From: Azolla caroliniana
Taxonomy: Eukaryota; Polypodiophyta
DNA length: 64,000 bases
Reading direction: 5' to 3'
NCBI GenBank assembly: GCA_043228905.1
Contig: JBHGNT010000017.1
Location: 5,890,001-5,954,000, forward strand
In this document: positions 1 through 11,610 of the stretch, piece after piece
Position numbering within the stretch: the stretch's first letter is position 1
Layout: each line of letters starts with the position of its first letter
Translations under genes and position numbers: made by a program
Notes under the pieces: model-generated
Told to the model about the DNA's origin: nothing
What the model saw: the letters and a program-made list of their open reading frames with translations, nothing else
Databases searched by the model: none

Positions 1-2531
1 GCTATCCCTCTCATATTCTCCTCAGCTAGAGCACCTTCCTTGGTAGCCCACTGGAACGCCGCCACAACAGAATCCTTTATCTCATTCAAGTATTGCACTC
101 CCTTACACATGTCAACCACCAAGTTTGGCCCAGTAGTCTCAGGGCCAAAACACCATATCTTCTTAGCCAGATCTTTATCCCAACCAAATTCCTCGGATAA
201 GATTTTGCTGCGAACTTTAGGATCATCTCTTGGGCCAATCCGCCCTTCGTCAATCGCCTCAGGGAGCCCATCTTCTAAAGGCCTCGCCTCAAAATACAGA
301 CGATTATGCTTGTTGGGCGATTTGCTCATAACTGTGTGGTTGGATTTCTCAAGGACAGTCTCCCTAAATGAAACAACAGGATCCGATACAGCAATTTCAG
401 CACCACCCATGAAATCCTCTTGCAAATCCTTGAGACAAATCTCTAAATGTAGCTCACCAGCACCAGCAATAATATGCTCACCAGACTCTTCAATTGTACA
501 GACAACCATGGGATCTGACTTAGCTAGTCTCTTCAGCCCCTCGACTAACTTGGGAAGATCAGAAGCAACTTTGCATTGCACAGCAACTCTCACCACAGGA
601 GAAACAGAAAATTTCATTGCACGTATAGGATGAGCATCCACCTCCTTTTCATTGGTAAGGGTCGCATTCTTGGTTATAAATTGATCCAAGCCAACCATGG
701 CCACGGTGTTACCACAAGGTACATCCTCTACAGACTCTTGCCTTCTTCCCATCCAAATAACTGTTCTTTGAACACTCTTGGTGTACAAGTCCTTCTTTTG
801 ACCAGGAACAAAATTAGGGCCCATTATACGAACCTTCAAACCAGTAGACACCTTTCCAGAAAACACACGGCCAAAAGCAAAGAATCGACCCTTATCAGAG
901 GCAGGAATCATTTTAGAGACATAAAGCATAAGGGGACCATCAGGATCACAGTTTCTAATTGCATTTGCATAAACATCATCCAACGGCCCTTCATATAAGT
1001 TTTCAACACGGTATTTTTGTGCCTTTGCTGGAGACGGAAGGTGAAAGACCATCATTTCTAACAGTGCATCACTTGCTGGGAGCCAAGATTGCATTACTCG
1101 TTTCATCAAGGGTTTACCCCTGAGCTCTTTCTCATCAGCCTTCATGGTAACTCCAAGTTTCTCCAGCATAGGCCACAACATCTCTTTCTGGTCATTCATA
1201 CATATATTAATGATTTGCTTGATTGGGTTGTAAATGAACTGAACAAAACCCCTCTGACACGTTGCAGACCCGGAATTTTTTGTGGTCCACTTCTTTGTAG
1301 CAGAATCAAAGTAATTTTCTCCCCAGAGACGTTCCATCATCTTTGATTCATCAACACGAAACTTGCTAGCATACATCTTTGCAAAATTAGTGAGCGTAAA
1401 AGCCCATCCATGCAATCCAGCTGAGAATGCAACAGTGCCTTTCTCTGGATAGACTTGAACATCACCAAGGAGTGGATCCTCATATGTGGCCATGATAACA
1501 TTGGCATTCTCAATAACCCTCTGAAATGTCTGATAAGCTTCTTCCCCGTCTACCTGAAGCTCAAGGAAGCATCGATCCATTTTGTTGACAGTAAGAACAG
1601 GCCTAATCCTCTCACCAAGGGCCTGACGCAATACAGTCTCCGTTTGAACACAAACACCTTCAACACAATCAACCACAACCAAAGCACCATCAGTAATACG
1701 CAAAGCTGCAGTGACTTCTGATGAGAAGTCAACATGGCCTGGAGAGTCGATGAGATTAATAAGATAATCATTTCCATCCTTTTCTCCCTTGAAGTCTTTT
1801 AAAGAGGCATCTGTCATCTCATAATAGAGGGAAATCCCAGTAGATTTAATTGTAATGCCACGTTCAGCTTCATCCTGTCTCGTATCAGTTAGCCGCACAT
1901 CGCCCGCCACTTCTTGAGCAATGATACCAGCCGCAGCCACAAGGGAATCCGTCAATGTAGACTTACCTTAGAGAAAGAAAAAAGCCACAATAAATTCCAT
2001 TAAAACAATGACATTTCATGCAAGAAAAGACATTTGAACACAATGATGTTTTGACATTCGCCAATTAATCATGTTGATGATGAACTATACTAGCCCAATA
2101 ATGCACTAATGCATGAAAATAATCGCGTCTAAACAAATGTTCATGCCATCAAAAACTCCAAAAATATCCCCATTAAAACATAGAAGAAACATAATTCAGC
2201 CAGAGGCACTGATCATCAATGATCTAAACTAACCACATCATGAAAATTTTAAACTTTAGGATAGCAACATTTCCACGTGCATAAACTATTCAACGATATC
2301 AACACTAACCGTGGTCGACATGAGCAATCACTGACATATTCCTGATATTATGTTTCTTGTCCATAATCCTACGCAATTCCTCAATAGTAAACTTCACCTA
2401 TATTACAAAAATCTTACTTTAGTAACATCTTAATCGTGATTCACATGAACGCAACTTCCCACTTTGAAGGATCACGTTAATCACAAAACTCAGATTCTGA
2501 AGTTTGTGAGGAAAGAGAAAAAGCTTACCAT
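1..2531 (-). CDS. Elongation factor 2 (eEF2), 5' two-thirds; 3' end beyond the window
   Basis: Translation GTPase that moves peptidyl-tRNA and mRNA on the cytosolic 80S ribosome. Coding exons read on the minus strand: 2531-2529 (only the ATG), 2397-2310, and 1966 to position 1, which runs off the window. Splice sites are GT/AG and phases fit: ATG then GTGAAG, and CAC-G then GT-AAG. Visible motifs are AHVDHGKST (G1/P-loop, split by the second coding intron), DSPGHVDF (G3) and NKMD (G4), followed by domain II and the start of later domains. The last visible residues are [10 protein letters not shown]. About 685 codons are present, against roughly 843 in plant eEF2. No stop or frameshift was seen. 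The intron directly after the start codon matches, from memory, the layout of other plant eEF2 genes. Confidence 0.96.
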
Positions 2532-2741
2532 CTTGCTAAGTCCAATTAAACCCTTTTTCTATCAAAGTGACTTGATTCCTGAAAAGCCAAGAAAGGAATC
2601 ACAACAGTTGTTACTAAGTTTCTTACATTAGACTACATGTGTTAATAAGCTAATATGGAAAAGCGTTAGCCATATTAACATATAGGTCTTTTAGCAAAAT
2701 CTAGGATTTAAGTGAAGCAAAACACAAAATGATAGTTCTTG

Positions 2742-2930
2742 TTATTGCATCAAGTCTGGAAGGTAGAACGTAAAGGATATTTCTTATTATTAATGCATAA
2801 AGCCTGGATATTATTGCATGAAGTCTACGAGGTAGAACATAAGGATATTTCTTATTATTATTATTGCATAAAGCCTGGATTAATCTAGGATTTGATTAAA
2901 CCGAGAACTTAAGGGTATTTCTTATTATAT
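2742..2930. repeat. Decayed tandem repeat in the eEF2 leader intron
   Basis: About 2.5 diverged copies of a unit of roughly 70 bp containing TTATTGCAT, GGTAGAAC and GGATATTTCTTATTATT. Confidence 0.55.
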
Positions 2931-3750
2931 GCGTGATGCGTCTCTATTTTCCAATAGCAGTAGCTAGATATGAATATAGGTTTGCAATAGCCGTAGCTAT
3001 TGCTATAGTAGGTTTTCTTTAAATATAAAAGAAGAATTAAACGTATGCCTACTTATTCACAAATCTATACAATGCATCTAATATATCGGTCAGCATAACA
3101 AGTTTTTCAGGAATGTCCTCCATGGGTAGATATCGGACATGGCATTTCTAAACATTTCAGGGGTTTTGAGGGGACGCACAGCTTCAAAATTAAGGAGACA
3201 CTCGTTTTCATGTTAAATGTCTGGTTCTAAATACGATAAAAACGTTCAACATCAATCATAGTAACAAATGATAAGGAAGAGAGAACAGCACCAAAGAAGA
3301 CCAATTTTGCAAAAGAAACGATTGTAGATCAAGCTTTTCTATGGACTCCTTTCTTACCTTCTTTGAAGGTAATTCTCAGAAAATAAACACTGAAAATACT
3401 CGAAAGCCTGAAGTTCATCTAGACTTCTCAACATCATCACAACTTGCCCAATCACATACACAAATTAAAATATCCATCTTTAGGTTAAATTTTGATCTTA
3501 TTTACAGTACTAAATGAAGGATGCTAAGCTTTCAACATTACAGACAATTCACATTAGGTTAACCATATACTCTGAATAAGATAGCTCATACAAAAGCACA
3601 CACTATATCAAGCTCGGATAAAAAATATCAGCCGATTCCGGTTAATATCTCTCGCTTCTAGAACAATTAGCATCATACCAAAAAAAAGACTTTAAGACCC
3701 GATTTCCAAAATTATCAGTATTTTTACGTTGAAATCTCTGAATTCTATAA

Positions 3751-4000
3751 CACAGTTGCAGGGTACAATAGAAAAGTAAAAAAGAAAAAATCAGTTCTTT
3801 TGGTTTACAATATCTGATTTCAAGAAGGCAACAACGTGATACCTCAATCGTCAATATTCGATGGGGATAAAAAAACACAGTTGCAGGGTACAATATAAAA
3901 GTAAAAAAGAAAAAATCAGTTCTTTTGGTTTACAATATCTGATTTCAAGAAGACAACAACGTGATACCTTAATCGTCAATATTCGATGGCGATAAAAAAA
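3751..4000. repeat. 125-bp tandem duplication in the leader intron
   Basis: Two direct copies, 3751-3875 and 3876-4000, starting CACAGTTGCAGGGTACAATA and ending GATAAAAAA, with only a handful of differences. A recent local duplication. Confidence 0.9.
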
Positions 4001-4146
4001 CAATCTTTTAAGTTTAGAATCTATCCTTAGATACGAATGTATTCAATATCTTTTCGCAGAGAAAAGATCAGTTCATTTTTCAGATTAATCTAATCTAGTT
4101 TCTAGACCAAGACTGTACAGGAATGAATGATGAGAAAGAAAGGATT

Positions 4147-4200
4147 GGACTTACTAGCAGTATAAGAAGAAACGGACTTACTAGCAGTATAAGAAGAAAC
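4147..4200. repeat. 27-bp perfect tandem duplication
   Basis: Two copies of a 27-bp unit beginning GGACTTACTAGCAG, 4147-4173 and 4174-4200, inside the leader intron. Confidence 0.9.
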
Positions 4201-5096
4201 GTTACGAACGCAAAAAAACTCTCATCTAAAAGAAGTGAATGGGGAACATAATCGTAAGCTTCTTTTATGTTAGAAACAAATAAGGGAAAACAGATTGCAG
4301 CGAAGTAAAATCACAGCTGGAACTAACAGAGAAGGGAGGAAGAATACAGATACATGCCGATGCAGAAGAATCAAATTGCAGGGAAGAGAAAACAGAGAAG
4401 AAAACAAACACTAGAGAAGGAAGACTATAGATACGTGCAGATCCAAAAGGCGCAAATTTCATGGAAGAAAGACTAAAGATGAAAACATCAGAGAACAGAG
4501 AACATAGCTGCATGCAGATTGAGGACAATCAAATGTCAGGGAAGAGCGACACACCGACTGTGAAGAGAAGGAACATATATGGATATATAAATACATACAC
4601 GCAGAAGAAGAAGCAAATTACAGGCTGGAACATTCAATCAGACGAGAAGACAAGGTAGAACGAAGATATAATATTAGCTGAAGAAGGCGAAGCAAATACG
4701 AGGGAATCGGATACAATCAGATAGAAAAGGAGAGGAGTAAGGAAAATCGATTAGATGCAGGAGGAGGAGGAGGAGGAGGAGGAGACCGAGAAACAAGTTT
4801 GCAGGGAATGAAGATACGATCAGTAGGAAAAGGAATCATGATGAATCCATAGAGGAAAGGGGCGGGTAGCAAGCTTACCTGCAGAGGGACGTTGCGCCGG
4901 GGAGATGGATGGATGGATAGAAGGAAGGATGGACGGACGATTGAGAGAGGAAGCGAAGCGCGAGGAGGAGGAAGAAAGCAGAGGCATGCAACAGCGATGG
5001 CGATGGCGATGGCGATGGCGCTAACAGAGAAGAAGAAGAAGTTAACAGAAAGAGACGTCGGCACTTCAATCAAAGAACCCAGATTTCAATCCACCC

Positions 5097-5113
5097 TATA
5101 TATATATATATAC
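5097..5113 (-). promoter_or_regulatory. Putative TATA box of eEF2, (TA)n
   Basis: An alternating TATATATA run lies just upstream of the CT-rich leader exon on the minus strand. It is the only TATA-like element at a suitable distance, but its repeat nature makes the exact start site uncertain. Confidence 0.5.
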
Positions 5114-5423
5114 ACGTTTCATAGTATGAACCATACGTGCATTCGCATTTTGGAGAATGTTTCAATCATTCGCGTAAGAAAAACACCCTCAAACAATGAT
5201 AAATACCATACTTTTAGATTGATTATTTATTATGAGGTAAATAAGCCTAAACAATATGTATGGAAAACAAAAACAAAAACAAAATATTTTTAAAAAATGG
5301 GGGAAAAAAAAAAACACGAGAATGTTTGAATAACATTCGCATTCGTTTTCCAACGTGAATGTTATGCTAGATGAACACGAATTTTACGTACTATGTATGC
5401 ATTTTCCATCCTCTCTCCCCCCC

Positions 5424-5520
5424 CTTAAACCCCAATCCTCCCTCTCTCCCCTTAAACCCTAAACCCTAATCCTCCCTCTCTCCCCTTAAACTCTAAACCC
5501 TAATCCTTAAACCCTAAACC
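5424..5520. promoter_or_regulatory. Telo-box cluster upstream of eEF2
   Basis: AAACCCTAA motifs occur at 5454-5470 (double), 5495-5503 and 5509-5520 within a CCTCTCTCCCC-rich stretch, about 350-430 bp upstream of the putative start of eEF2. Telo boxes are known promoter elements of plant genes for the translation apparatus. Function here is inferred from position. Confidence 0.5.
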
Positions 5521-6842
5521 TCGATCTCCTGTTAATGTTTTATGGGCTCAACAAAGAGCGAAGTGAAATGACACAAACTTCACAAAGAGTTGTTCACTCC
5601 TTCCTTCCTATTTTTCTATTCATTTGTTTCTCTTATGTTAAAATAATTTTTAAATGACTTATAGAACCTAAAGAGATACAATTAGGAGGTAATTAATAAT
5701 AAGCTGATAATTTTTAGATGTTTTTTAATCGTTTAGTAAAACTCAGAGAATGACTTTAGAAAATAGGCTAAAAAGAAACAGAAACATGAAAGAAAAAAGA
5801 TAAGAGAAGAAAAAGACTCACTTAACGCAACCATTGAAAAACCAAAACTAGAAAACATCTACCTTAAAAACTAAATCAATATTTTTGAGGTATCAGGGTT
5901 TAGGGTTTAAATAAATCAACATTTTTGAGGTATTAGGGTTTAGGGTTTAAATAAATCAATATTTTTGAGGTATTAGGGTGTAGGGTTTAGAATATAGGAA
6001 TAGAATATATAGCCGATTTGTATAGACGTAATGTATTAATTTTATTTAAATGAAACAAAATGTACAATGATGCAACAAGTAGTTGGGCATTGGGCAACGT
6101 TGTTTGTGTCTTTCCAATGGACATATGTAATGCCTCTTGTGATCATATACATTATTATTTATAATTGTTTATTTGTTTTTATTGTTTCAATATTTTATTA
6201 TTCTCTATTTGATCACTCCCCCCCCCTAATGAAATAATTAAAACATCATGTTCTTTTCTTTGACTTTAGAAAATTTTAGACACCCTATCTTCTTCTTCTT
6301 TTTAATGAAAACATATCCTTCCATTAGTTTTAAAAAGCATATCAGCTACAAAATACAAAATGATGGAAAGGAAGTAATTATCCTTCCCCAACCCGTCTTG
6401 TGTAAGACAATAGCTAGCCAATAGTCTTTATAAGCCCTATCTTCTTGTAACACAATATGTGCTTTTGACGTGAAAAATGACTTTGTAAGAAATTCGGCTT
6501 GCCAATAATTTGGACCTCGATTGAACATGAAACGTGATAATAAACTAACAATAAAACATATATTTGGTCTTGTACAACTAACTAGATACCTTATATATCC
6601 TATGACTTGTTTATAGGGTACATTTTCTATTTCAAAAGATTCTTTTGTAGTTTGAGGGGCATCGTCTGAGGATAGTTTACTAGTAGTTGTGAGTAGAGTA
6701 GATATTGGCTTTCAATATATATATATATATATATATTATGTTTTCTTTTTAAAAAATACTCCTTCAATTAGTTATAAACTTTTACAGATGAGAATGTTAT
6801 ACACAAATCTCAGTAGCTACACGATGGTTCCATCTTATGTGG
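5521..6842. other. Intergenic stretch without a recognised gene
   Basis: AT-rich sequence between the eEF2 promoter and the first retrotransposon LTR. It contains a telomere-like 40-bp tandem repeat (listed separately) and an (AT)n run at about 6714-6737. The short ORFs have no recognisable family. Confidence 0.6.
5871..5999. repeat. 40-bp tandem repeat containing telomere-like GGGTTTAGGGTTT
   Basis: Three copies of a 40-bp unit starting ATTTTTGAGG at 5881, 5921 and 5961, plus part of a copy before them. Each carries AGGGTTTAGGGTTT or a one-base variant. The unit is a minisatellite, not an interstitial telomere tract. Confidence 0.85.
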
Positions 6843-7241
6843 TGTCAGGAATAGTACTAAAGATAGAGAGGGAATTAGTACTAGAGATAGAGGAGGAAAG
6901 TACTAAGAGGAACTCATGAGAGAGAGAGAGAGAGAGAGAGATGATAACAAGTGATATATTATATGAAGAGAAGATACAAGAAGAACTAGGAGGCTTAAGA
7001 CTAGCATTGAACCAAATTGGTTCGGAATAATGCCTTGTGCTTCTATTTATAGTGCTATCAAGAGTTCTCCTGAAGATTCTAGAATGTTCCAGAGTAATAT
7101 GGAATATACACGAATTTCCTATAGTGAAATAATAAATGAAAATAATGTTTTTCATATTACAATGCATAGGTTAATGGTAAGGGTTTAACCCATGTAATAT
7201 AAGGTCATGGGTCCAAATCCTTTTGGAGCCATATCATAACA
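6843..7241 (-). mobile_element. E1: 3' LTR of a decayed Ty3/gypsy element
   Basis: In element sense it runs from TGTTATG (7241) to CCTGACA (6843) and is preceded by a polypurine tract (AAAAAGGGGGATAG). It carries TATAAATA (7051-7044). A predicted start ATTTGGTTCAA (7017-7007) lies 34 nt downstream. A perfect heat-shock-element run, GAA-TTC-GAA-TTC, sits at 7072-7089. An antisense tRNA-like segment near 7165-7230 contains GGGTCCAAATCC. The left edge is judged from TG/CA ends and from similarity to the 549-bp LTRs at 31801 and 37187. Confidence 0.7.
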
Positions 7242-8902
7242 CTATCCCCCTTTTTAAACGACGAGTGTTATGAGTCGTCTTTGATTGAGGACTTGGTTTT
7301 CTTGGATATTGGCGATGGAAGTCTTCAAGAAGAGCTCGAGCATTGATCACATTCTCTACTAGTTCCCAAATACGCTCGCTTGGACTATAGCCTAGACAAT
7401 TGACGAAATAGTAGAGCTTGTAGCGAACAATCTTGGAATTGAGGATGGCAGCCACCTCATACTTAGGTTCATCTTCAAGTTTGATCGGGGTGGAGGTGGT
7501 GTAATACGATTGGGAATAATGTTGTCTTGATATGGTTCTAGAAGAGAACTATGAAATACCGGATGTATCTGTAGTTGCGGAGGTATATTAAGGTGAAAAG
7601 TGACATCATTAATTTTTCCATTAATACGAAAAGGCCCTAATAGTCAATAATCCAGTTTGTCACATGGTCGAGTAGTCTTGGTGTGCCATCATAATAGCCA
7701 TACTCTATCTTCACTATCAAAATAGGATGGAAGTCAATGACGATATGCATAATCCTTTTGTGTTGGTTGGGCATGATGTAGGTGGGTAGATAGTTTTGCC
7801 TGAATTCATCGTAACCACTCCAAATGATCTTCTGCACTAGGATTTGTGGGTAACTTCGGAGTTTCTAACACACGCCAGCAAGGATGATAGCCTGTATAAA
7901 CATAGAATGGTGTAACCCTAGTAGAGGAGTGGATAGAATTATATAAGCAAATTTAGCAATGTGTAGAATATCTGCCCAATCATCTTGTTGATAGCTTAGG
8001 AAACACCAAAGATATTGTTCTAGTGTTTGATTGGTACGTTCTGCTTATCCATCTGTTTGGGGATAATAACCGGAGGAGAGATTGCAGGTGAGCTTGAGCA
8101 TTTTGAAGAGATTCTTCCAAAATCTAGAGACGAATTGACGTCCACGATCATTGATGATAATGTCGAGAAGACCATGATGCCAAAATACTTCATGCATAAC
8201 AATTCCTGCAGTTTCTTCACTAGTGACTTCTTTCGTACAGGGCATGAAATGTGCCATCTTAGTATATTGATCTACCACTGTTGAGATCACATTGAAGCCC
8301 TTCGAATCCGGAAGATTTGTGATAAAATCTAGATAAATAGATTGTCATGGTTTGCTTGGGATCAGTTATGGCTCCAACAAACCATATGGGTGATGTTTGG
8401 GCATCTTCACTTTGCAACATGTATCACATGTTCGAACATAGTTGTCGACAAATCGTCGCATATGAGGCCAGCAAAATGATCGTTGTACTAAATCTAACGT
8501 TTTAGTACTACCAAAGTGTCTGACTGTGTATGTGTCATGACAATTTTGTACTATTCGAAGGCGATATGAACCATTGGGAACATACAAAAGTTTCTTAAAG
8601 AAGAGTAATCCATCATGACATTCGAACTATCGATAATTCGTACATGGTTGTTGTGACCGTGAACAAGATGCCCAAGAGGGGTCGATTTGATCTAGAATAG
8701 CTTGAGTGAAAACATTTGTCTTCAAATCTTCCCTTATGGTATCGATAATGTGGGAATCAGTGGAGTGTTAAAAACCCACGTTGCTTGAAGTTGTGTCGGA
8801 CTCAAGATTACTCGTTTTTATTGGCGAAGGCCGGATCACCAGGACGAGGAGCTAGATACGAGCGTCTTGATAATGCATCTGCCTTCCCCTGGACCATTAT
8901 GG
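7242..8902 (-). pseudogene. E1: gypsy pol 3' portion (RNase H end, integrase, chromodomain), decayed
   Basis: Broken reading frames, read right to left. Near 8900 the RNase H end GKADALSRRSYLAPRPGD. At 8587-8366 the integrase zinc-binding region (YVRTCDTCC, then KMPKHHPYGLLEP). At 8290-8045 the integrase core (VDQYTKMAHFMPC, INDRGRQFVSRFW, LSSGYYPQTDG). At 7455-7234 a chromodomain-like end (AAILNSKIVRYKLYYFVN). Stops and frameshifts are frequent. The rest of the element is missing because E2 begins at about 8903. The protein is closely related to the intact gypsy pol at 32342-35947. Confidence 0.88.
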
Positions 8903-9302
8903 CATCACCCGGACTTGAACCTCGAACCTTGTAATCCATAATTGAAAACCTCAACCATTAAGATAGCTTATTGTCATATGAGAGGATAAAAGCTACTTTT
9001 TATGTTAGATTGATTATTGTAAAAACTCTAGATCATTCTAGAATGTTCTAGAATGTCCTAGAACATTCTAGAACATTATAGAAATCTCTAAGCTATTCTA
9101 TAGGAACCTATAAATAAGGGCATACATGTATTCTCAAATCAATTCGAATCAACACCAATCTTTAGCTCTCATTACATATCTTGTATCCATTCTCTTTCTT
9201 TCTCTATCTTAATACACCCATTCTTCTCTTAGCGTTTCGTTCCTTTCTTCTCGTGTTCCCTTATATCCTTCTTCCATCACTCTATCTTTTATTCTTGGGA
9301 TA
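8903..9302 (+). repeat. E2 5' LTR
   Basis: In order it holds an antisense tRNA-like module (GGACTTGAACC at 8921-8931 is a reverse B box), a 48-bp array of heat-shock units (9036-9083), TATAAATA (9109-9116), and the predicted start ATTCGAATCAA (9142-9152), 33 nt after the TATA box. The left edge is inferred from where the E1 coding sequence stops. Confidence 0.7.
9036..9083 (+). promoter_or_regulatory. Ten-unit heat-shock-element array in the E2 LTR
   Basis: Alternating TTC/GAA triplets at exact 5-bp spacing: TTC, GAA, TTC, GAA, TCC, GAA, TTC, GAA, TTA, GAA. Eight of ten units are perfect. The array ends 25 bp before the TATA box. The HSF-binding consensus is alternating nGAAn units; heat induction is inference. 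Confidence 0.75.
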
Positions 9303-9366
9303 GTTTGATTCGAATTCCCTCTCTCTCCCTCTCTCTCTCATCCTCCTTTGTAACCATCACGAAACC

Positions 9367-10530
9367 ATGGCCACCATTAACTCAGAAGAATATCTCACCC
9401 TTGTTGCAGAAATGGAGAATCTTAAATCCAAGTTCGTATCTCTTGAAGTAGAGAATCAACGTCTCCTTGAGGATCTACAAAAGGTTACTATAGAGAAGCA
9501 ACAACAACAAGAGGAGTTCACGTGACAGGTTCAACAGTTAGAGTCGACAATCGTAGTGTTACAACAACAAAGGGTCGAAGGTCAAGGACTTATCAAGGAG
9601 CCCAAAATCAGCCTCCCAGCTAAATTTGATGGTTCGAGGGCGCATTTCCGAGGTTTCTTGAATCAAGTACGGTTGGTGATTCAAATGCATCCCACACGAT
9701 ATCCGACAGATGCATCATGAGTCGGGTTAGTGGGCACCTTATTGACTAACATAGCGTTGCCGTGGTTTGCTCCATTGCTAGAGACAAATTCTCCTCTACT
9801 GAATAATTTTGAGGAATTTATCAAAGAATTTAAGGCTAGTTTCAGAGATACTGATGGGGCGAGAACAACTATCAACAAGATTCATACACTACGTCAAGGT
9901 GATCAGCCAGCTTCGACATATGTAGCCAATTTCCGTCTCATCGCAAGCGATATTCCTTGGGATGAACAAGCCCTAATGGAGCAATTCCGTTCAGGCCTTC
10001 GTAGTGATGTCAAAGACTTACTTCTTACCTTCTCCGAGGATCCAAGGTCACTTACAAAAGCTATTAGTCAAGCAATACGGTGTGATAATCACCTTTTTGA
10101 GTGTCAATGTGAGTGATAACAACAAATAACAAGATCAAGATTCACACCAACTTATGCATCAATAACGACACAATCATCCCCAAGGCAAACATATAGCCAT
10201 GCTCCAACTCCAAGGCAAACACGTAGTCCAGTCCCAATGGATAGTCCTACACCCATGGAGATTGATATCACTCAATGACGAGGACCATTGTCAGATGAAG
10301 AGAAGCAACGACGTCGAGCAAACCGTCTGTGCTTATATTGCGGAGGTCCAGGACATATAGCCATTCATTGCTCCCGTAGGCCGAGACGTTAGGTAAATCA
10401 AATTCACTATGACAATAAAAATGAGTCCAACATTTTAGAAGCAGTTAGTGAATCTAATATTATGAATAATCCACCCTTGTCCAATAAGTTTGAAGTCCTA
10501 AGCCAATTAGAAGAGGAGTCAAACGAATAA
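9367..10530 (+). pseudogene. E2 gag (coiled coil, capsid-like, CCHC knuckle), interrupted by stops
   Basis: Begins ATG at 9367 (MATINSEEY), with a coiled-coil-like N-terminus (EMENLKSKFVSLEVENQ), then EPKISLPAKFDGS, the capsid-like region (FRLIASDIPWDEQALMEQFR) and one CCHC zinc knuckle ([15 protein letters not shown]). In-frame stops occur near 9523, 9717 and 10116, and more follow. The frame ends at TAA 10528-10530, and GTCAAAC (10518-10524) sits just before the stop where the intact copy has GTTAAAC. It aligns along its length with the gag at 35974-37101. Confidence 0.9.
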
Positions 10531-11152
10531 GTCCGGCCAAAATAGGAACCATTTGGTTGGACAACCCTAGATATGTACAACCTAGTGTGGGTTCCATTTC
10601 TTCCAAGCATGTTAGTAGAGTCTTCTAAGACCAAGTACAAGTTAGGACACCGAGTTGTCAACTTCAAGTCCAAGCCCTCTTAAATACTGGAGCCAATTCT
10701 TGTTTCATGGATAGAGATTTTGCTTAAAAACACTAAATATCCTTGCATACACTTCCTTGTCCAGTTTCCGTAGTAGTGATTGATGGACGTCTCATAGCTT
10801 TCGAGAAGATATTGGAAGAATCTGAGCCAATACACATACTCTTAGGTGATTTAGGATGTGTACTTTCCTTTAACGTATTCTTGAGCATCCAATTGTCCTC
10901 GGTTTTCCATGGTTCGAGCTACATGACCCTAGAATTGATTGGAGGAAGCGAGAAATTTGGTGCCCTTCAGCAGAAAATATCATTGCCAAGGATCGAACTC
11001 AAGATTATTCTCTTGAAGAATATAGTTCTACCAATGCACCATCTCCTTTTCATCAAATTTCAGCTATCATATTGCAACAATTGCACCAAGTGGGAGGCAA
11101 GGAGGACCTTTTCTTATTTGCAGTATCAGTGACACCTTCTAGTGCCACTCAA
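10531..11152 (+). pseudogene. E2 protease region, decayed
   Basis: Broken frames match the intact pol N-terminus: LNTGANSCFMDRDFA (10682 onward, aspartic protease D-T/S-G motif), then VVIDGRLIA and EESEPIHILLGDLG. The sequence stops at the TSD CAAGG (11148-11152), where E3 was inserted. Confidence 0.8.
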
Positions 11153-11610
11153 GGTATTAGAGACATGTACTAAAGTAAGCATTAGATAAGGATAGATCTA
11201 GGTAGATAGAAAGAAAGGAGAGAGAGAAAGAAGGGTGCCGATCCACCCGACCACCCCCGAGCGAAGGGATCGAGACGGACTCGAGCCTTGATCGGCGTCC
11301 CATACCACCGTCGTGGCGTCGAGTCGTACCTGGTGTTGGCGCGCTCGCTACAAGAGTTGACCCACCACAAGACAGAGTCTCGACGCAGTCAACAAGATCA
11401 TCAAATGAGGGTAGCTAGGCCTCTATTTATAGCGATACCCAAGGCCCCCAGCCATGTTCACACTTGGCCTAATGGGTTGTCTCAATCCCGAGGATTTAAA
11501 AGTAATCCTCCCCTTCTTTACACTCTCATTTAACCCTCACACTTATCCACATGTATAGAATACTACGAGAAATTCTCACCACGGGATATTATATGGTCAT
11601 GCCCGTAACA
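11153..11610 (-). repeat. E3 3' LTR (458 bp)
   Basis: Direct repeat of 45963-46411 with scattered differences. Contains CTCTATTTATAG, a reverse TATA box. In element sense it follows the polypurine tract. Confidence 0.92.

Larger units (their letters stand above)
2532..5090 (-). other. eEF2 5' UTR with a 2.3-kb leader intron
   Basis: The 5' UTR is in two parts. The distal leader exon runs from about 5090 to 4879 and ends CTGCAG before GTAAGC (donor 4878-4877). The proximal exon is 2578-2532, preceded by TTTTCAG (acceptor AG at 2580-2579), and is joined to the ATG. The leader intron (2579-4878) is AT-rich with small tandem duplications. The distal exon contains an imperfect ATCGCC hexamer run (about 4996-5022) and a CT-rich stretch. 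Long leader introns in translation-factor genes often raise expression; that role here is inference. No other gene was seen in the interval. Confidence 0.75.
8903..11152 (+). mobile_element. E2: Ty3/gypsy element, 5' segment (LTR, gag, protease start)
   Basis: Plus-strand relative of E1 and of the intact element at 31801-37735, inserted into E1. The 5' LTR is about 8903-9302, followed by a 2-nt gap, the primer-binding site TTGATTCGAAT (9305-9315), gag, and the start of pro-pol up to 11152. There the E3 insertion splits it (TSD CAAGG). The reading resumes at 46412 and again at 52348. Confidence 0.85.

Noticed and set aside
40-998. Plus-strand ORFs of 197 and 140 aa
   Set aside because: Antisense to the eEF2 coding exon.
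4717-5293. ORFs over the eEF2 leader exon
   Set aside because: Low-complexity products of CT and ATCGCC repeats; they lie in the 5' UTR.
5424-5999. Interstitial telomere
   Set aside because: Only a few telomere-like units embedded in other sequence and in a 40-bp minisatellite.
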